The translations under genes were made by a program, and so were the position numbers. Shown one piece after another: positions 18,052-28,200 of a stretch of DNA of 64,000 bases (positions are counted from its first letter, which is position 1; every line of letters starts with the position of its first letter). Under the pieces are notes generated by a model, which was not told where the DNA came from, did not search any database, and saw only the letters and a program-made list of their open reading frames with translations. The DNA comes from Lachnospiraceae bacterium (GTDB lineage Bacteria > Bacillota > Clostridia > Lachnospirales > Lachnospiraceae). The stretch covers positions 372,001 through 436,000 of the forward strand of contig CAJTEY010000001.1 of NCBI GenBank assembly GCA_910575775.1, in the 5' to 3' direction.

Positions 18052-19368
18052 CTACAATCTCCAATACCGATAATCCTCTGTCAAATATTCGCTGCGGTTT
18101 AATATGCCCTTCAAATCTAACAGCACCTTTCTCTTATGCGCCGGATGATAGAAAGAAGATATTTTCTCTTTGTCGAGACTCAGGAACTGCTCATGCGCCA
18201 CGGCAATAATGAGTGCGTCCACGTCCTTGATCTCATCCATCGTCTGGAACGTAATCCCGTAAAGCCGCTCCGCCTCAGCAGCGTCCGCCTCAGGGTCAAC
18301 CACTGCGGGGACAATTCCGTACTCCCCAAGCTCCCTGTAAATATCGATCACTTTCGTGTTTCTCGTATCCGGGCAGTTCTCCTTGAAGGTAAAGCCCAGA
18401 ATCGCCACTTTAGCGTGTTTGACGGCAATATTCGCCTTAATCAGCGCTTTCACCAGGCTCTCCGCCACATATTTGCCCATGTCGTCATTGATCCGCCTGC
18501 CGGAGAGGATGATCTGGGAGTGATACCCGAGCTGCTCCGCCTTGTAGGTCAGATAATAAGGGTCTACGCCGATACAATGGCCGCCCACAAGTCCCGGCAT
18601 AAAGGGCAGGAAATTCCATTTCGTGCCCGCCGCTTCCAGCACGGATTTGGTGTCAATTCCCATTTTATGAAAAATGATGGAAAGTTCATTCATGAACGCA
18701 ATATTGATGTCTCTCTGGCTGTTCTCAATCACCTTGGCCGCCTCCGCCACCTTGATGGATTCCGCGCGGTAGACGCCCACTTCCACCACAAGCTCATAGA
18801 CCTTCGCGACCGTATCGAGCGTCTCCTCGTCCATGCCCGACACGATCTTCGTGATCGTCTCCAGTCTGTGCACTTTGTCGCCCGGGTTGATACGCTCGGG
18901 GGAGTATCCGATTTTGAAATCCACACCACATGTCAGGCCCGACTCTTTTTCCAGAATCGGCACACATATGTCTTCCGTCACGCCGGGGTACACAGTAGAC
19001 TCAAACACCACCACAGAGCCCTTCGTCAGGTTCTGCCCCAGGATGCGGCTGGCCCCTTCCACCGGGGAAAGATCCGGCGTATGGTCTTCGTTGACAGGTG
19101 TGGGCACCGCCACAATATGAAACTTTGCCTCTTTAAGCTTTGCGGGATCAGCCGTAAATTCCACCTTCGTATTGCGGATCACCTCGTCTCCCACCTCGTT
19201 AGTGGGGTCAACGCCGTTTTTGTACAGGTCGATCTTCGCCTCGTTCAAGTCAAACCCAACCACCTTGATCTTCTTGGCAAAAGCCACCGCGATCGGCATA
19301 CCCACATAACCAAGTCCTAGCAGAGAGAGCTTTTCCTCCCCGCTCACCAGTTTTTCATATAAGTCCAT
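18052..19368 (-). CDS. wbpO: UDP-N-acetyl-hexosamine 6-dehydrogenase, WbpO/TviB type
   Basis: 438 residues. LGLGYVGMPIAVAF is the NAD-binding start; YSPERINPGDKVH, AEAAKVIENSQRDINIAFMN and GGHCIGVDPYYLT (catalytic Cys265) are the block pattern of the WbpO/TviB branch of the UDP-glucose/GDP-mannose dehydrogenase family. AGGAGGAGACAG precedes the ATG. The enzyme oxidises UDP-GlcNAc or UDP-GalNAc at C6 to the uronic acid with two NAD. With WbpP it forms the known route to UDP-GalNAcA. No residue is obviously missing. Confidence 0.94.
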   Translation of the reverse strand: MDLYEKLVSGEEKLSLLGLGYVGMPIAVAFAKKIKVVGFDLNEAKIDLYKNGVDPTNEVGDEVIRNTKVEFTADPAKLKEAKFHIVAVPTPVNEDHTPDLSPVEGASRILGQNLTKGSVVVFESTVYPGVTEDICVPILEKESGLTCGVDFKIGYSPERINPGDKVHRLETITKIVSGMDEETLDTVAKVYELVVEVGVYRAESIKVAEAAKVIENSQRDINIAFMNELSIIFHKMGIDTKSVLEAAGTKWNFLPFMPGLVGGHCIGVDPYYLTYKAEQLGYHSQIILSGRRINDDMGKYVAESLVKALIKANIAVKHAKVAILGFTFKENCPDTRNTKVIDIYRELGEYGIVPAVVDPEADAAEAERLYGITFQTMDEIKDVDALIIAVAHEQFLSLDKEKISSFYHPAHKRKVLLDLKGILNRSEYLTEDYRYWRL

Positions 19369-19399
19369 CTGTCTCCTCCTTTTCCTGACAGCCAGTTCC

Positions 19400-20503
19400 C
19401 TATTTCAGACTGCCCTGCACCTCGCCCAGAATCAATCCGGCCTCTTCCATATAAGCTGCCGTCACCAGCTTTCGGTCAAATTCCCGCTCCATTTTTTCTC
19501 TGCCGCGCTGTCCCATAGCCGCCCGCTCCTCCGTGGAAAGGGCGAGAAATCTCTCCATCGCCGCAATCAGCTCCTCCGGCTTACCCGGCGTAAATCCGAA
19601 ACCCGTCACGCCCTCCTCAAAAGCCTCCTTGCAGCCGCTGATATCCGATGCAATGACCGGCCTGCCTGTGGCTGCGCCCTCGATCAGCGCATTGGACATG
19701 CCCTCGTGGAAGGAAGCCACCACAATGGCGTCTGCCGCCGCCAGATACCTGTGTACCTGCGTGTGGAAGCCGATCTGCCGGATCACTCCCTCCTTCTCCA
19801 GATCATCCAGGATCTCCTGATAATCCTCATCACAGTAACCCATGATATCAAAAAATACCCGGTCGCTATGTAATCTCCGCGCCGCCTCTATATATTCGAG
19901 AATGCCCCGTTCCTTCATCACCCTGCCCACAAAGAGGAAATATGTCTTTTCCCTCTCGGGGTAAGGCTCAAACTTATGCTTTTCCAGATTGACCCCGGAG
20001 CCCATGACCATCCGTGTCTTCTTTGCCGTGATACCCATATCCTGAAAAATACCTTTGTTCTCCGCATTCTGAAAGAACACACAGGCCGCCTTCTTTAAGC
20101 CCGCACGGTACATCCCGACGATCAGCTTAAGAAGCGGTCCCGTCCTGTCAAAAGCGCCCCCAAGCCCCGTGATCGTGGCGATATAAGGAATCCTTTTCAT
20201 GCCTGCGGCAAATCCGCCGTATATATTGGGCTTGATCGTGTAAGTTATCACCAGATCCGGCTTAAGTTCCTTCATCATTTTAGCGTAAGCGCGGTACAAC
20301 TTCAAGTCCTCCAACGGATTGATTCCCCGACGGTTGATCGGCGTCTCTATGATGTGGCATCCAGCCGCCTCAAGCTCCATGCCTTTCACGTCATCCGGCA
20401 TGCTCACCCACACTTCATACGACGCACCAAGCGCCTCTATAAACTCGCCCCGGAAGTCGTACAGGCCGCCGGAAGAGTTTGTCAGAACCAAAACCTTTTT
20501 CAC
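19400..20503 (-). CDS. Glycosyltransferase family 4 protein (PglA/WbpT/CapM-like)
   Basis: 367 residues from a GTG that overlaps the ATP-grasp stop (GTGA). PDLVITYTIKPNIYGG and TITGLGGAF match the GT4 group that includes PglA and other enzymes adding the second sugar to a polyprenyl-diphosphate HexNAc. The EX7E motif is in HEGMSNALIEGAATG. It follows the priming transferase and the ATP-grasp gene and precedes wbpO, so it is a fair candidate for transfer of GalNAc or GalNAcA to the first sugar. Substrate assignment is inference. Confidence 0.88.
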   Translation of the reverse strand: MKKVLVLTNSSGGLYDFRGEFIEALGASYEVWVSMPDDVKGMELEAAGCHIIETPINRRGINPLEDLKLYRAYAKMMKELKPDLVITYTIKPNIYGGFAAGMKRIPYIATITGLGGAFDRTGPLLKLIVGMYRAGLKKAACVFFQNAENKGIFQDMGITAKKTRMVMGSGVNLEKHKFEPYPEREKTYFLFVGRVMKERGILEYIEAARRLHSDRVFFDIMGYCDEDYQEILDDLEKEGVIRQIGFHTQVHRYLAAADAIVVASFHEGMSNALIEGAATGRPVIASDISGCKEAFEEGVTGFGFTPGKPEELIAAMERFLALSTEERAAMGQRGREKMEREFDRKLVTAAYMEEAGLILGEVQGSLK

Positions 20504-21483
20504 GGCACAATCTCCTCCCCCGCCATATCCCGTATCATCACTTCATTAAACTTCATCATGCAGATTCCCTCTTTATATTCGCCGATCCGCACCTCGTTCT
20601 CCTCTCCGGAGAGGTTTCGAACTACCGCCGCAGCCATATTCACACCGCAGCCGTAAGCGTGGGGATAGCCGCCGCCGAAGCGGGGATTCACCTCAGAAAG
20701 ATAATAAACGCCGTCAATCTCAAAAATATCGATATCTATCATACCCCGGAAACCGCACTTTTCTGCGAAATCACATATTACATCAAATAGTTTTCCGTCT
20801 TTAAAAGACACAGACTTATCGGTCTCTCCCGCTCGCATCTTGATCTTTTTTTTCACAAAAATATCCGTGCATTTTCCGGATATCATATCCACATACACGT
20901 CCGCACCGAACTCTGTACCATCCATGTACTCCTGAATCATCAGATCCTCATAGAGGTCGAAAAGCACTTCCATTTCCTTTTTGCTCTCCACCTTATTGAT
21001 GTGTATGCTGGCACTGCCCCGTACCGGCTTTACAAAAACCGGGTAAGAAATCTCCCCGGCTTCCTCTGCCCGGCAAAAGGACTCCTGATCCGTATAACAC
21101 CTCGCCGTAGGAATCTGCATTTTCTGAAGCAGTTCAAACATCCTGTACTTGTCAAAGCAGGTCTCCACCAGCTCATAGTCGGAGACAATGGGTGTTGTCC
21201 CCACCGCCAGAAACCGCTCCCGCTCCTTCGCCAAAAGGGAAAGTTCCGGGTCAATCAAAGAAAAAACGCCCGTTATTTTTTCTTTCCTGCAAATTTCCAG
21301 CACCCGGTCCAGATAATCCGGCGCCGTGATCCTTGGTACCAGATAAAAGGCGTCCGCCTCGTATACTGCGGGCGCCAGATTGGAACAGTCTGTCGCGATC
21401 ACCCTGCCCTTGCCTGCAAGTTCCTTCTTAAAATACTGCACCACCTTATCGCGGGTGCCCGCGCTCAAAATCAAGATATTCAT
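20500..21483 (-). CDS. ATP-grasp ligase, carbamoyl-phosphate-synthase-large-chain-like fold
   Basis: 327 residues. FVKPVRGSASIHINKV is the glycine-rich ATP-grasp loop, and SEVNPRFGGGYPHAYGCGVN carries the Mg-binding Glu/Asn and the conserved NPR block. A small pre-ATP-grasp Rossmann domain starts MNILILSAGTRDKVV. Such enzymes join a carboxylate to an amine or thiol through an acyl-phosphate. The gene overlaps both neighbours by 4 nt (ATGA and GTGA), coupling it to the priming transferase and a GT4. It may attach an amino acid or other acyl group to a sugar or its carboxylate. The substrates are unknown. Confidence 0.8.
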   Translation of the reverse strand: MNILILSAGTRDKVVQYFKKELAGKGRVIATDCSNLAPAVYEADAFYLVPRITAPDYLDRVLEICRKEKITGVFSLIDPELSLLAKERERFLAVGTTPIVSDYELVETCFDKYRMFELLQKMQIPTARCYTDQESFCRAEEAGEISYPVFVKPVRGSASIHINKVESKKEMEVLFDLYEDLMIQEYMDGTEFGADVYVDMISGKCTDIFVKKKIKMRAGETDKSVSFKDGKLFDVICDFAEKCGFRGMIDIDIFEIDGVYYLSEVNPRFGGGYPHAYGCGVNMAAAVVRNLSGEENEVRIGEYKEGICMMKFNEVMIRDMAGEEIVP

Positions 21484-22124
21484 ACTTCCAGACTCCCCGT
21501 CTCTTCCAGTCTCCGCTTTCTGATCTCGGCAAAGTTCCCTTCTGCCGCGCTGGTATCCTCCGCCACTTCATCGGTGTGCCCGAGCACCGTCTGCACCGTC
21601 ATCCAGAGCACCTTCAGATCCATGCCAAAGGTCAGATGCTCCACATATTCCACATCCTTCTGAAACCGCCTGTCCCAGTCAAGGAAATTGCGCCCGCTGA
21701 CCTGCGCAAGTCCCGTCAGCCCTGGCCGCACGCTGTGTCTTAAGCGTTCGCGCTCCGTATAGTAGGGCAGATAGGAGACGAGCAGGGGCCTTGGGCCGAT
21801 CACACTCATGTCACCCTTTACAATATTAAAAAGCTCCGGCAGCTCGTCCAGACTGGTGGCCCGCAGGAATTTCCCGAACTTCGTAAGCCGCACTGCGTCC
21901 GGCAGAAGCTCCCCCTTCTCATCCCGCGCGTCCGTCATTGTGCGGAACTTACAGAGGGTAAAAATTTTTTCGTCCTTCCCCGGCCTCTCCTGCTTAAACA
22001 GCACCGGGCTCCCCAGCTTCACCCGCACTAAAACCGCCAGTACGGCCAGTACGGGGCCGAGCACGATAATGCCGCACAGGGACAACAGAAAATCCAGGCA
22101 TCTTTTGATACATTTCTTATACAT
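21480..22124 (-). CDS. Priming sugar-1-phosphate transferase (PglC/EpsL-type monotopic phosphoglycosyltransferase)
   Basis: 214 residues from ATG 22124, with GAGAGG 8 nt before it; the frame is open upstream, but that stretch holds the promoter. One N-terminal reentrant hydrophobic segment (about 10-35) is followed by KFRTM, SLDELPELFNIVKGDMSVIGPRP with the catalytic Asp-Glu, and RPGLTGLAQVSGRN. This is the small monotopic PGT fold, which moves a sugar-1-phosphate from UDP-sugar to undecaprenyl phosphate. It is the first gene of the 22 kb operon and would start the repeat unit. A UDP-HexNAc or 4-amino derivative as donor is plausible, since pglF/pglE are in the window. Confidence 0.92.
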   Translation of the reverse strand: MYKKCIKRCLDFLLSLCGIIVLGPVLAVLAVLVRVKLGSPVLFKQERPGKDEKIFTLCKFRTMTDARDEKGELLPDAVRLTKFGKFLRATSLDELPELFNIVKGDMSVIGPRPLLVSYLPYYTERERLRHSVRPGLTGLAQVSGRNFLDWDRRFQKDVEYVEHLTFGMDLKVLWMTVQTVLGHTDEVAEDTSAAEGNFAEIRKRRLEETGSLEV

Positions 22125-22147
22125 ATACTGTACCTCTCTGAGGATAT

Positions 22148-22176
22148 AGTATATCATAATTGTTCCCACGCCTCAA
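22148..22176 (-). promoter_or_regulatory. Sigma-A-type promoter of the 22 kb polysaccharide operon
   Basis: On the minus strand TTGAGG (22171-22176) and TATACT (22148-22153) are separated by exactly 17 nt. The expected start point is about 17 nt before the priming transferase ATG, with its ribosome site GAGAGG in between. The promoter follows directly after the terminator of the giant-protein gene. Confidence 0.72.
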
Positions 22177-22224
22177 TTAAATTATGTTATCCGCATCGGC
22201 TTTGCCGGCATTCTTCTATAATAA

Positions 22225-22265
22225 AGCGGGACAGCGTGGAAATGATATCTCCACGCTGTCCCGCT
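22225..22265 (-). terminator. Intrinsic terminator of the giant secreted-protein gene
   Basis: A perfect 16-bp inverted repeat (22225-22240 with 22250-22265) with a 9-nt loop lies 21 nt past the giant-protein stop. On the minus strand the stem is followed by TTTATTAT, a moderate U tract. On the plus strand no U tract follows, so it works in one direction. Confidence 0.85.
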
Positions 22266-22286
22266 CATTACTCAATTACTCTGCCA

Positions 22287-25200
22287 TCAATCACGCAGAT
22301 TTTCATTCTCGCCATAGAACCGCTGATAATTATAAGCGTCTCCCACAGTCTTTACATCAATCCAGTATCTTGCAATTACCTTCTTGGTCAGCTTGGATCT
22401 CACCTCAATCTTGGTTCTTCCATCCTTCAACGCCTTGAACGTGGCAGAATAGCTGCCGGTATTCGCCTTGATGGTGGCAACCTTCGGGTTGGAGCTGGAC
22501 CAGATCAGCGTATCGGTCATCGCATATTGCGCGCCTTTGTTGTGCCCATCGGGAACCAGCGTATAGGTATTCCCAGATACGAAAGTTTCTTGATTGATAT
22601 ATCTCCGATTATCTCTTATCCGAAGCTGTATCCCATTGTACCCGCTGCTCAGACCATACTCACCCAGATCCGACTCGCTGGCCGGAAGAAGGGTCGTCGT
22701 GAACGCTTTTGACGCCGGTTTGGATTCCACTCCCTCATATGCCGCATTCCCGGAAGACACCTGGTCAAACAGGGCTGTCACGGTCACTTCGTACTTTGAC
22801 TTCTGTGTCAGGCCATCCAGAGAATAATTCCAGAACTCTTTATACTTCTTATCCGCCTCACCGTTGTTCTCATACCACCAGCCGTTACCTGACCAGCTGC
22901 CATCATAATTGCCATCCCAGTATCTGTCCAGTGTCGCGTAGTCTTTCACGTACACACTCCTGATCAGAGTTTTTCTGGAGCTTCCGTCACGAACCTCGAT
23001 TCGATACGCCGTAGCGTAGGGGTTCTTCTCAAACTGAACCACGCCGCTGTTGTCATACAGATCCTTCAGGGTAAGCCCCTTGACAGGCGCAAGCTCTGTA
23101 GATTTCAGATTAACCTCAACTTCCTGGTCCAGGAACTTATCTTTCAGCTTCAGTTTCACACTGTCTTTCCCGTAAGCGGTCACATAACCGTCATCCGACA
23201 GTTTGAAGCTGGCATTGTTCTTTAACTGCTCCGCTACCGCTTCCCGGCTGATCCTGTCGCTTACCCGGTAGCAGCTCTGGTCTAAGACTTTACCCTTCTG
23301 CCTGTAGTCCACCATGCTCTCCAGCTTGATTCTCTGGCCCACAGATAAGGTTACGGACCTTGCCTTCATCTCATCCGCCTCGGCAGTGATGTTAATATAG
23401 AGGAATTCCATTCCAGTATCAGTTTCTTTGTTATAATAATTGGAAGTCACTCCGGTATTGGTATCCATCGCCATAATCCGGACCATGCCCGGCTGTTTTA
23501 CCGTAATCTTGCCATTCTTGGCAATGCTTGCACGACTGCATGTGGTTGTACAGCCCCAATCACCGGCAGCTACATAATCCCCAAAAGCATCACGTCCGTC
23601 AGAAGAAAACCGTTCATAAAAATAGTAGGAAATCTTCGGTTCTACATAAGTCTTCTTCGCATCCGCATCCTTGAGCGGCAATGCGTATTCCTTGGAGTCA
23701 TAGCGCTCCGCTTCGCCTGCCGTATCCGGGAAAATACCTGTCAGATTGATTTCCGGCTTGTCGGCCGCCAGTGAAATCTCATACAGATCCCCATATACTT
23801 CATCATAATTCGCTTCATCGTAAAAATAGGTATCCGTATGCAGTTTCGTGTATGTGCCCTCTTTCAGGGAGATTTCCAGTCCTTCTACCTGAGGCTTCGT
23901 CATCACAAAACCCCTGGCACTGCCCGCGAAGCTGTTCTGCACCTTGCATCCGTCCTCAAGCGTGCGCACCGCGCTGACATTTCTCACATATACGGTATAC
24001 TCCTTTTCAGGTTTCAGGCCCGAGAAGGAACACTGCGCAGCCACGTACGCTTTCTTCTTGGAATCCCAGACACCGTTAAGGCTGCTATCCTTCTCACTTT
24101 CGGGAGAAATGAAGTTCGGCTTCTGTGCAAAAATACCCTGCCACTTTCCGTTCTTCATCTTGCCGATCGCTGCGGTGAAGTCCGCTTCTTTCAGATTCTT
24201 CCCTTCCATCACATAGACTTCCCTGCGGTAGCCGTCATTTACGAGAGAATACTGCACATTCATCCACGCATCCGTCATCGTCACCTTCGTAATCTTCGGC
24301 GCGGTAACTTTCTTCACCGTGATGGTAACGGTCGCTTTCACTTTGGTATCCAGTTTTTCTTTCTTTCCGTTTACTTCGCGCATCGGGTATACGGTAACTG
24401 TCGCCTTTCCTTCTCCCAATGCTGTAACCTTGCCGTACTCATCCACATGCAGGAACTTGCCGTGTGCGTCCTGGTCAACCTCATAGCCCAGGCAGATCAC
24501 GTCCGCATTCTGTTCCTTTGTGATTTTGACATCCAGCTTCTGTGTCTCGCCCACTGTCATCGTCTTAACCGGTGCATTAAAGGAAAGAGACTTCGGCGCT
24601 ACCGCCTCCTCCAGATTCCCCATGCACACAGCGTCACTAAACTTCAGACAGAACTGCTCGATATCTCCGTCCTTCCAACGGATATTAAAGTTCGCATCTT
24701 TCTGCTTTGCCGCATCGAACAGCACCGTCATTGCTGCGCGGTATTTCCCATCAAGCTCAGCATAGCCCTCTCTTGTAACGATCATTCCTCCCGCACTTCT
24801 GACCGCCGCCTCATAAACTGCGGTGTTCCAGATGTCCTGGCCCGCTCCATATGCCATAGGTGCGAAGATCTTTACCGCCACCCAGTTTCCTTTTATTTCC
24901 TTATATTCATAATCAACGTAAGCGAAACATTTAGTGAACGGAACCGCATTCAGCGCCACAACCGTATGTTTATAGGAATCCTGTTCCACAGTCGTAATTC
25001 TGTCTGAAACCGCGGTCCTGGCTATTTCGTTATATGATGTCCCCTGCACGACGGAGCTTCCTCTTGTAACCGTAATTGATGCAGCCTCTCCGGGAACACC
25101 TGTATAATTGTTCGCACAGATACCGTCCTCTCCCCACAGTGAGCCGTCCCCTGTCAGCCTCAGATGATAGCTCTTGTTTCCTACACTGGTCAGAAGATCG

Positions 25201-28200
25201 GAGTCCTCAAGCAAATTTCCCTTCTCATCGTATATTTCAAACTCAGGACAGAAAAAGCTCTCGCCCTCTATCCACGCCGGATATACTTTCTGGCCCGCCT
25301 GTTTCGTGAAATACGCCTCATCCTCAGGCACATATCCTTCTACATCCGCACGGTCGGGTGCAAAAAACGCCTTCCTCACTCCCTGCAGCTGCCACCAATC
25401 GTCTTCTTCATCGGGGCCATAGATTGCAGTATATACGTCCGTTCCTGCCTCCACCGTCAGCTCAGGTGCATGAATCTTTAATTCTTTCTGCGCAACACTA
25501 ATATTTTCCAATATTGTGTCAGCCATCGGCCCGTAAGTTCCATTTCCTCTGAAGGATACATGAATCTCATAAGTGCCCGCGTTTACGGCATCCGCCCAGG
25601 CTTCGGCCTCCAGTGGAAGCCTGCCCTGGTAAGTCCTGCTCCACTCCTCCATGCCAAAAACGTAATCCTGATATCTTACTTCGTAAGTCAGCTCTGCGTC
25701 ACTGACGGGCGTCTTGGTGCCATCGGCCTTTACACTCACCAGCTTGAAAGCGCCTGCTGCAGGGTCTGCAAGGCTTGTAAGATCTGCCTTAATCCCGGCA
25801 TCATTTATAATGGATTTACCGTTATACTCAACTGTCCGGCCAAGCGGCGTCCATTCCCCGTTGTCCGCCTTGACTATGGCAAGCTCCGCCTCGCCCATAG
25901 CTGTAATCTTGATCTCGTCTGTGGCTGTCTCGCCGGCAACTGCCTTGAAGTTTCTGCCTTTGGAACCGTCGAGATAAAAATCGCCAAGCGCAATCCGATA
26001 AGTGGAGTCTTTATCCAGCGTTTCATAGCTGGCTTCCTCAACCCAGATCTGCTTTCCATCCGCATCGGTCTGCGGTGTACCGTCAGCATTCTTCTGCAGT
26101 ACTTCTACTTTCCAATCCGGGATGTAGAGATACTCATATCTGGACCAGTCTTCGTCCTCACCAAACCCTGCGGCATTCTTCCAGTCCTCCGCCTTGGAAG
26201 GCTTCTCCCCTGCGGGTGTCACCGTGAAGGCCACATCTGCGTCCTCCAGGAACTGTTCCACGTAGATACCGGAAAACTCCTGATATCCGCCTTCCTTCTT
26301 CACAAGGTTTATTTTTACTTCCTGCTGTCTGATGACAAAGTACACATCCGCCGGTTCGGCTTTCACCTTGCCTGCCGGATCGGTGTACTCGATATGCAGC
26401 TTGTAAATACCCGCATCCGAGGGGCTGATAAAAGTACGCCAAAACCATCTGGACGAGTCATTAAAATCAGCCTTTGTCACAAGCTTGCCGTCCGCATCGG
26501 TTTCTGTAGCATCCTCCACCGTATCATAAGCACTTTCATACCAGGTATAGACATAATTGTCTTTGTTGGAGGTCTTACCGTCTTTCAGCTCCGCCTTCTT
26601 GTAATCAGCTCTGTTTACAAAGATTTTGTCGCCGTCATACGTCTTGGTGAGCGCATTGTAGAGTACTTCCGTTTTCTCCGTGATGGAAGCGCCAATCTTG
26701 GAAGTATCAATCACAGCCAGCTCACCGGCTGCCAGTGTGATGGCCGCCACATATTTCCGAAGGGTTTCCCCATCATCTTTTACCCGATAGGAAGTGTCTG
26801 TGGAATCCGTGTAATCAGCATTGATTTCCACTTCATCCGCCCGGCCGTAGGTGTCATAGACCGCCTTATATCCGCTGAATCTCACCTCATAGGTTACCTT
26901 GTCAGTAGAAGCATCCGGCAGCTCGTAGCTGAGATTGTCCTCATCTCCCAGCTCCTCTTCACTGATCAGCGCACCGGCCGCATCCTTGATGACCCGCACT
27001 ACCCTGAACGTAGGTTCATAGGACTGTGTCACACCCGAATCGGCGTAACTGGTACCCCAGAAACGATCCTTTAAATCCGCAGGAATCGTGAATGCGCTCT
27101 CGTCTTTGGCATTCAGCACTTCCGCCTGCACCTTCTCAAGAACATCCTGCACCTTCTGCCCGGAGAAAAACTCGGTCGCTTCAAGCTTCGGTCTGATGAC
27201 CAGCTCCACTGCGCCGATCTCCACTACCATATCCGCATAAGCGCTGCCGTATTTCTCCTGGTCACCCGTATATGTAACTCTGAACACATATGTACCTGCC
27301 GTCTTCGGCTCATCTATCTGGTCGCTTTCAATTACATACAGATACCCAATATCCTGCGCACCGTCATTCTCAGAGCTGAACTCCGCCTCAAACCATACGC
27401 CTTTCCATTCCTCATCCTTGACGGTAAGCTTCTGTTCCGTCACTTTATCACCCGACTCCGTAGTCTGGGTGATCAGCGCAACAGCCTCCTTCGTCAGTTT
27501 GCTGTCAAGCTCCTTCACACCTGCAGGAACTTTCCCTGCCCCTTCATAGGGAACTGTTACTTTCGTAATTTTTTTGCTGCTGTCATCGCCGTCGACAAAC
27601 TCTTTCTTGCCGTAGGTTGTGGCATACGTCCCGTCCAGAGTCAGCTTGACCGCAGTTTTTTGCAGTTCGCCTACCGTCACCGCCGCACTGACACATACGA
27701 ACTCATAGTTGGCCGCATATTTCGCCGCGTTGGCCCCTGCAAATTCAGCCTGCATGGTCACGATATAATCCTGTCCCTTGACAATCGCTTCTTCCGCCCC
27801 GACCACTTCGTCCGTGTCCGCTTTTTTGACTATTGTGGTCAGTTCAATATCCTTGCCAGTCTCACCCTTCTTTCCAGCGGTAAAGGACATGCCGTCGCTC
27901 ACATCCACAAAATAGGTGGGCATGGGCATATCTTTCCCCAGGGTTCCGGGTACAACCTCTACTGGATTAAGCTCTACTCTGACGACCGCTTTGATGATCT
28001 CGAAATCGATCGTAATATCCGCCGCCTGCCACTGACCTGCTTTTGCAGGCAGATTGACAGCAAGCTTATACTTGCCCGCATCCTTAGGGGAAATGCCTTC
28101 GCCAAGCGCCGTGCCGTCCTCCTTCTGCCACGCGTAAGTCACTGTCTGCACTGCCGGATCACTGGTATCAGCCAGACTGACTTCACCCATGTTCCCCTTA

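Noticed and set aside
18136-19320. Long open frame (394 codons) on the + strand opposite wbpO
   Set aside because: It is rich in His, Arg and Leu, has no ribosome site and matches no family; it is the antisense shadow of a G+C-rich gene.
22125-22169. Longer N-terminus for the priming transferase
   Set aside because: The stretch contains the -10 box and expected start point, so it cannot be translated from that transcript.
22287-22360. Cell-wall sorting signal on the giant protein
   Set aside because: The C-terminus ends in a polar Tyr/Asn-rich tail with no LPXTG, hydrophobic stretch or basic end.
25560-27074. 504-codon open frame on the + strand inside the giant-protein gene
   Set aside because: Antisense shadow; low-complexity Ile/Leu/Arg composition and no start signal.
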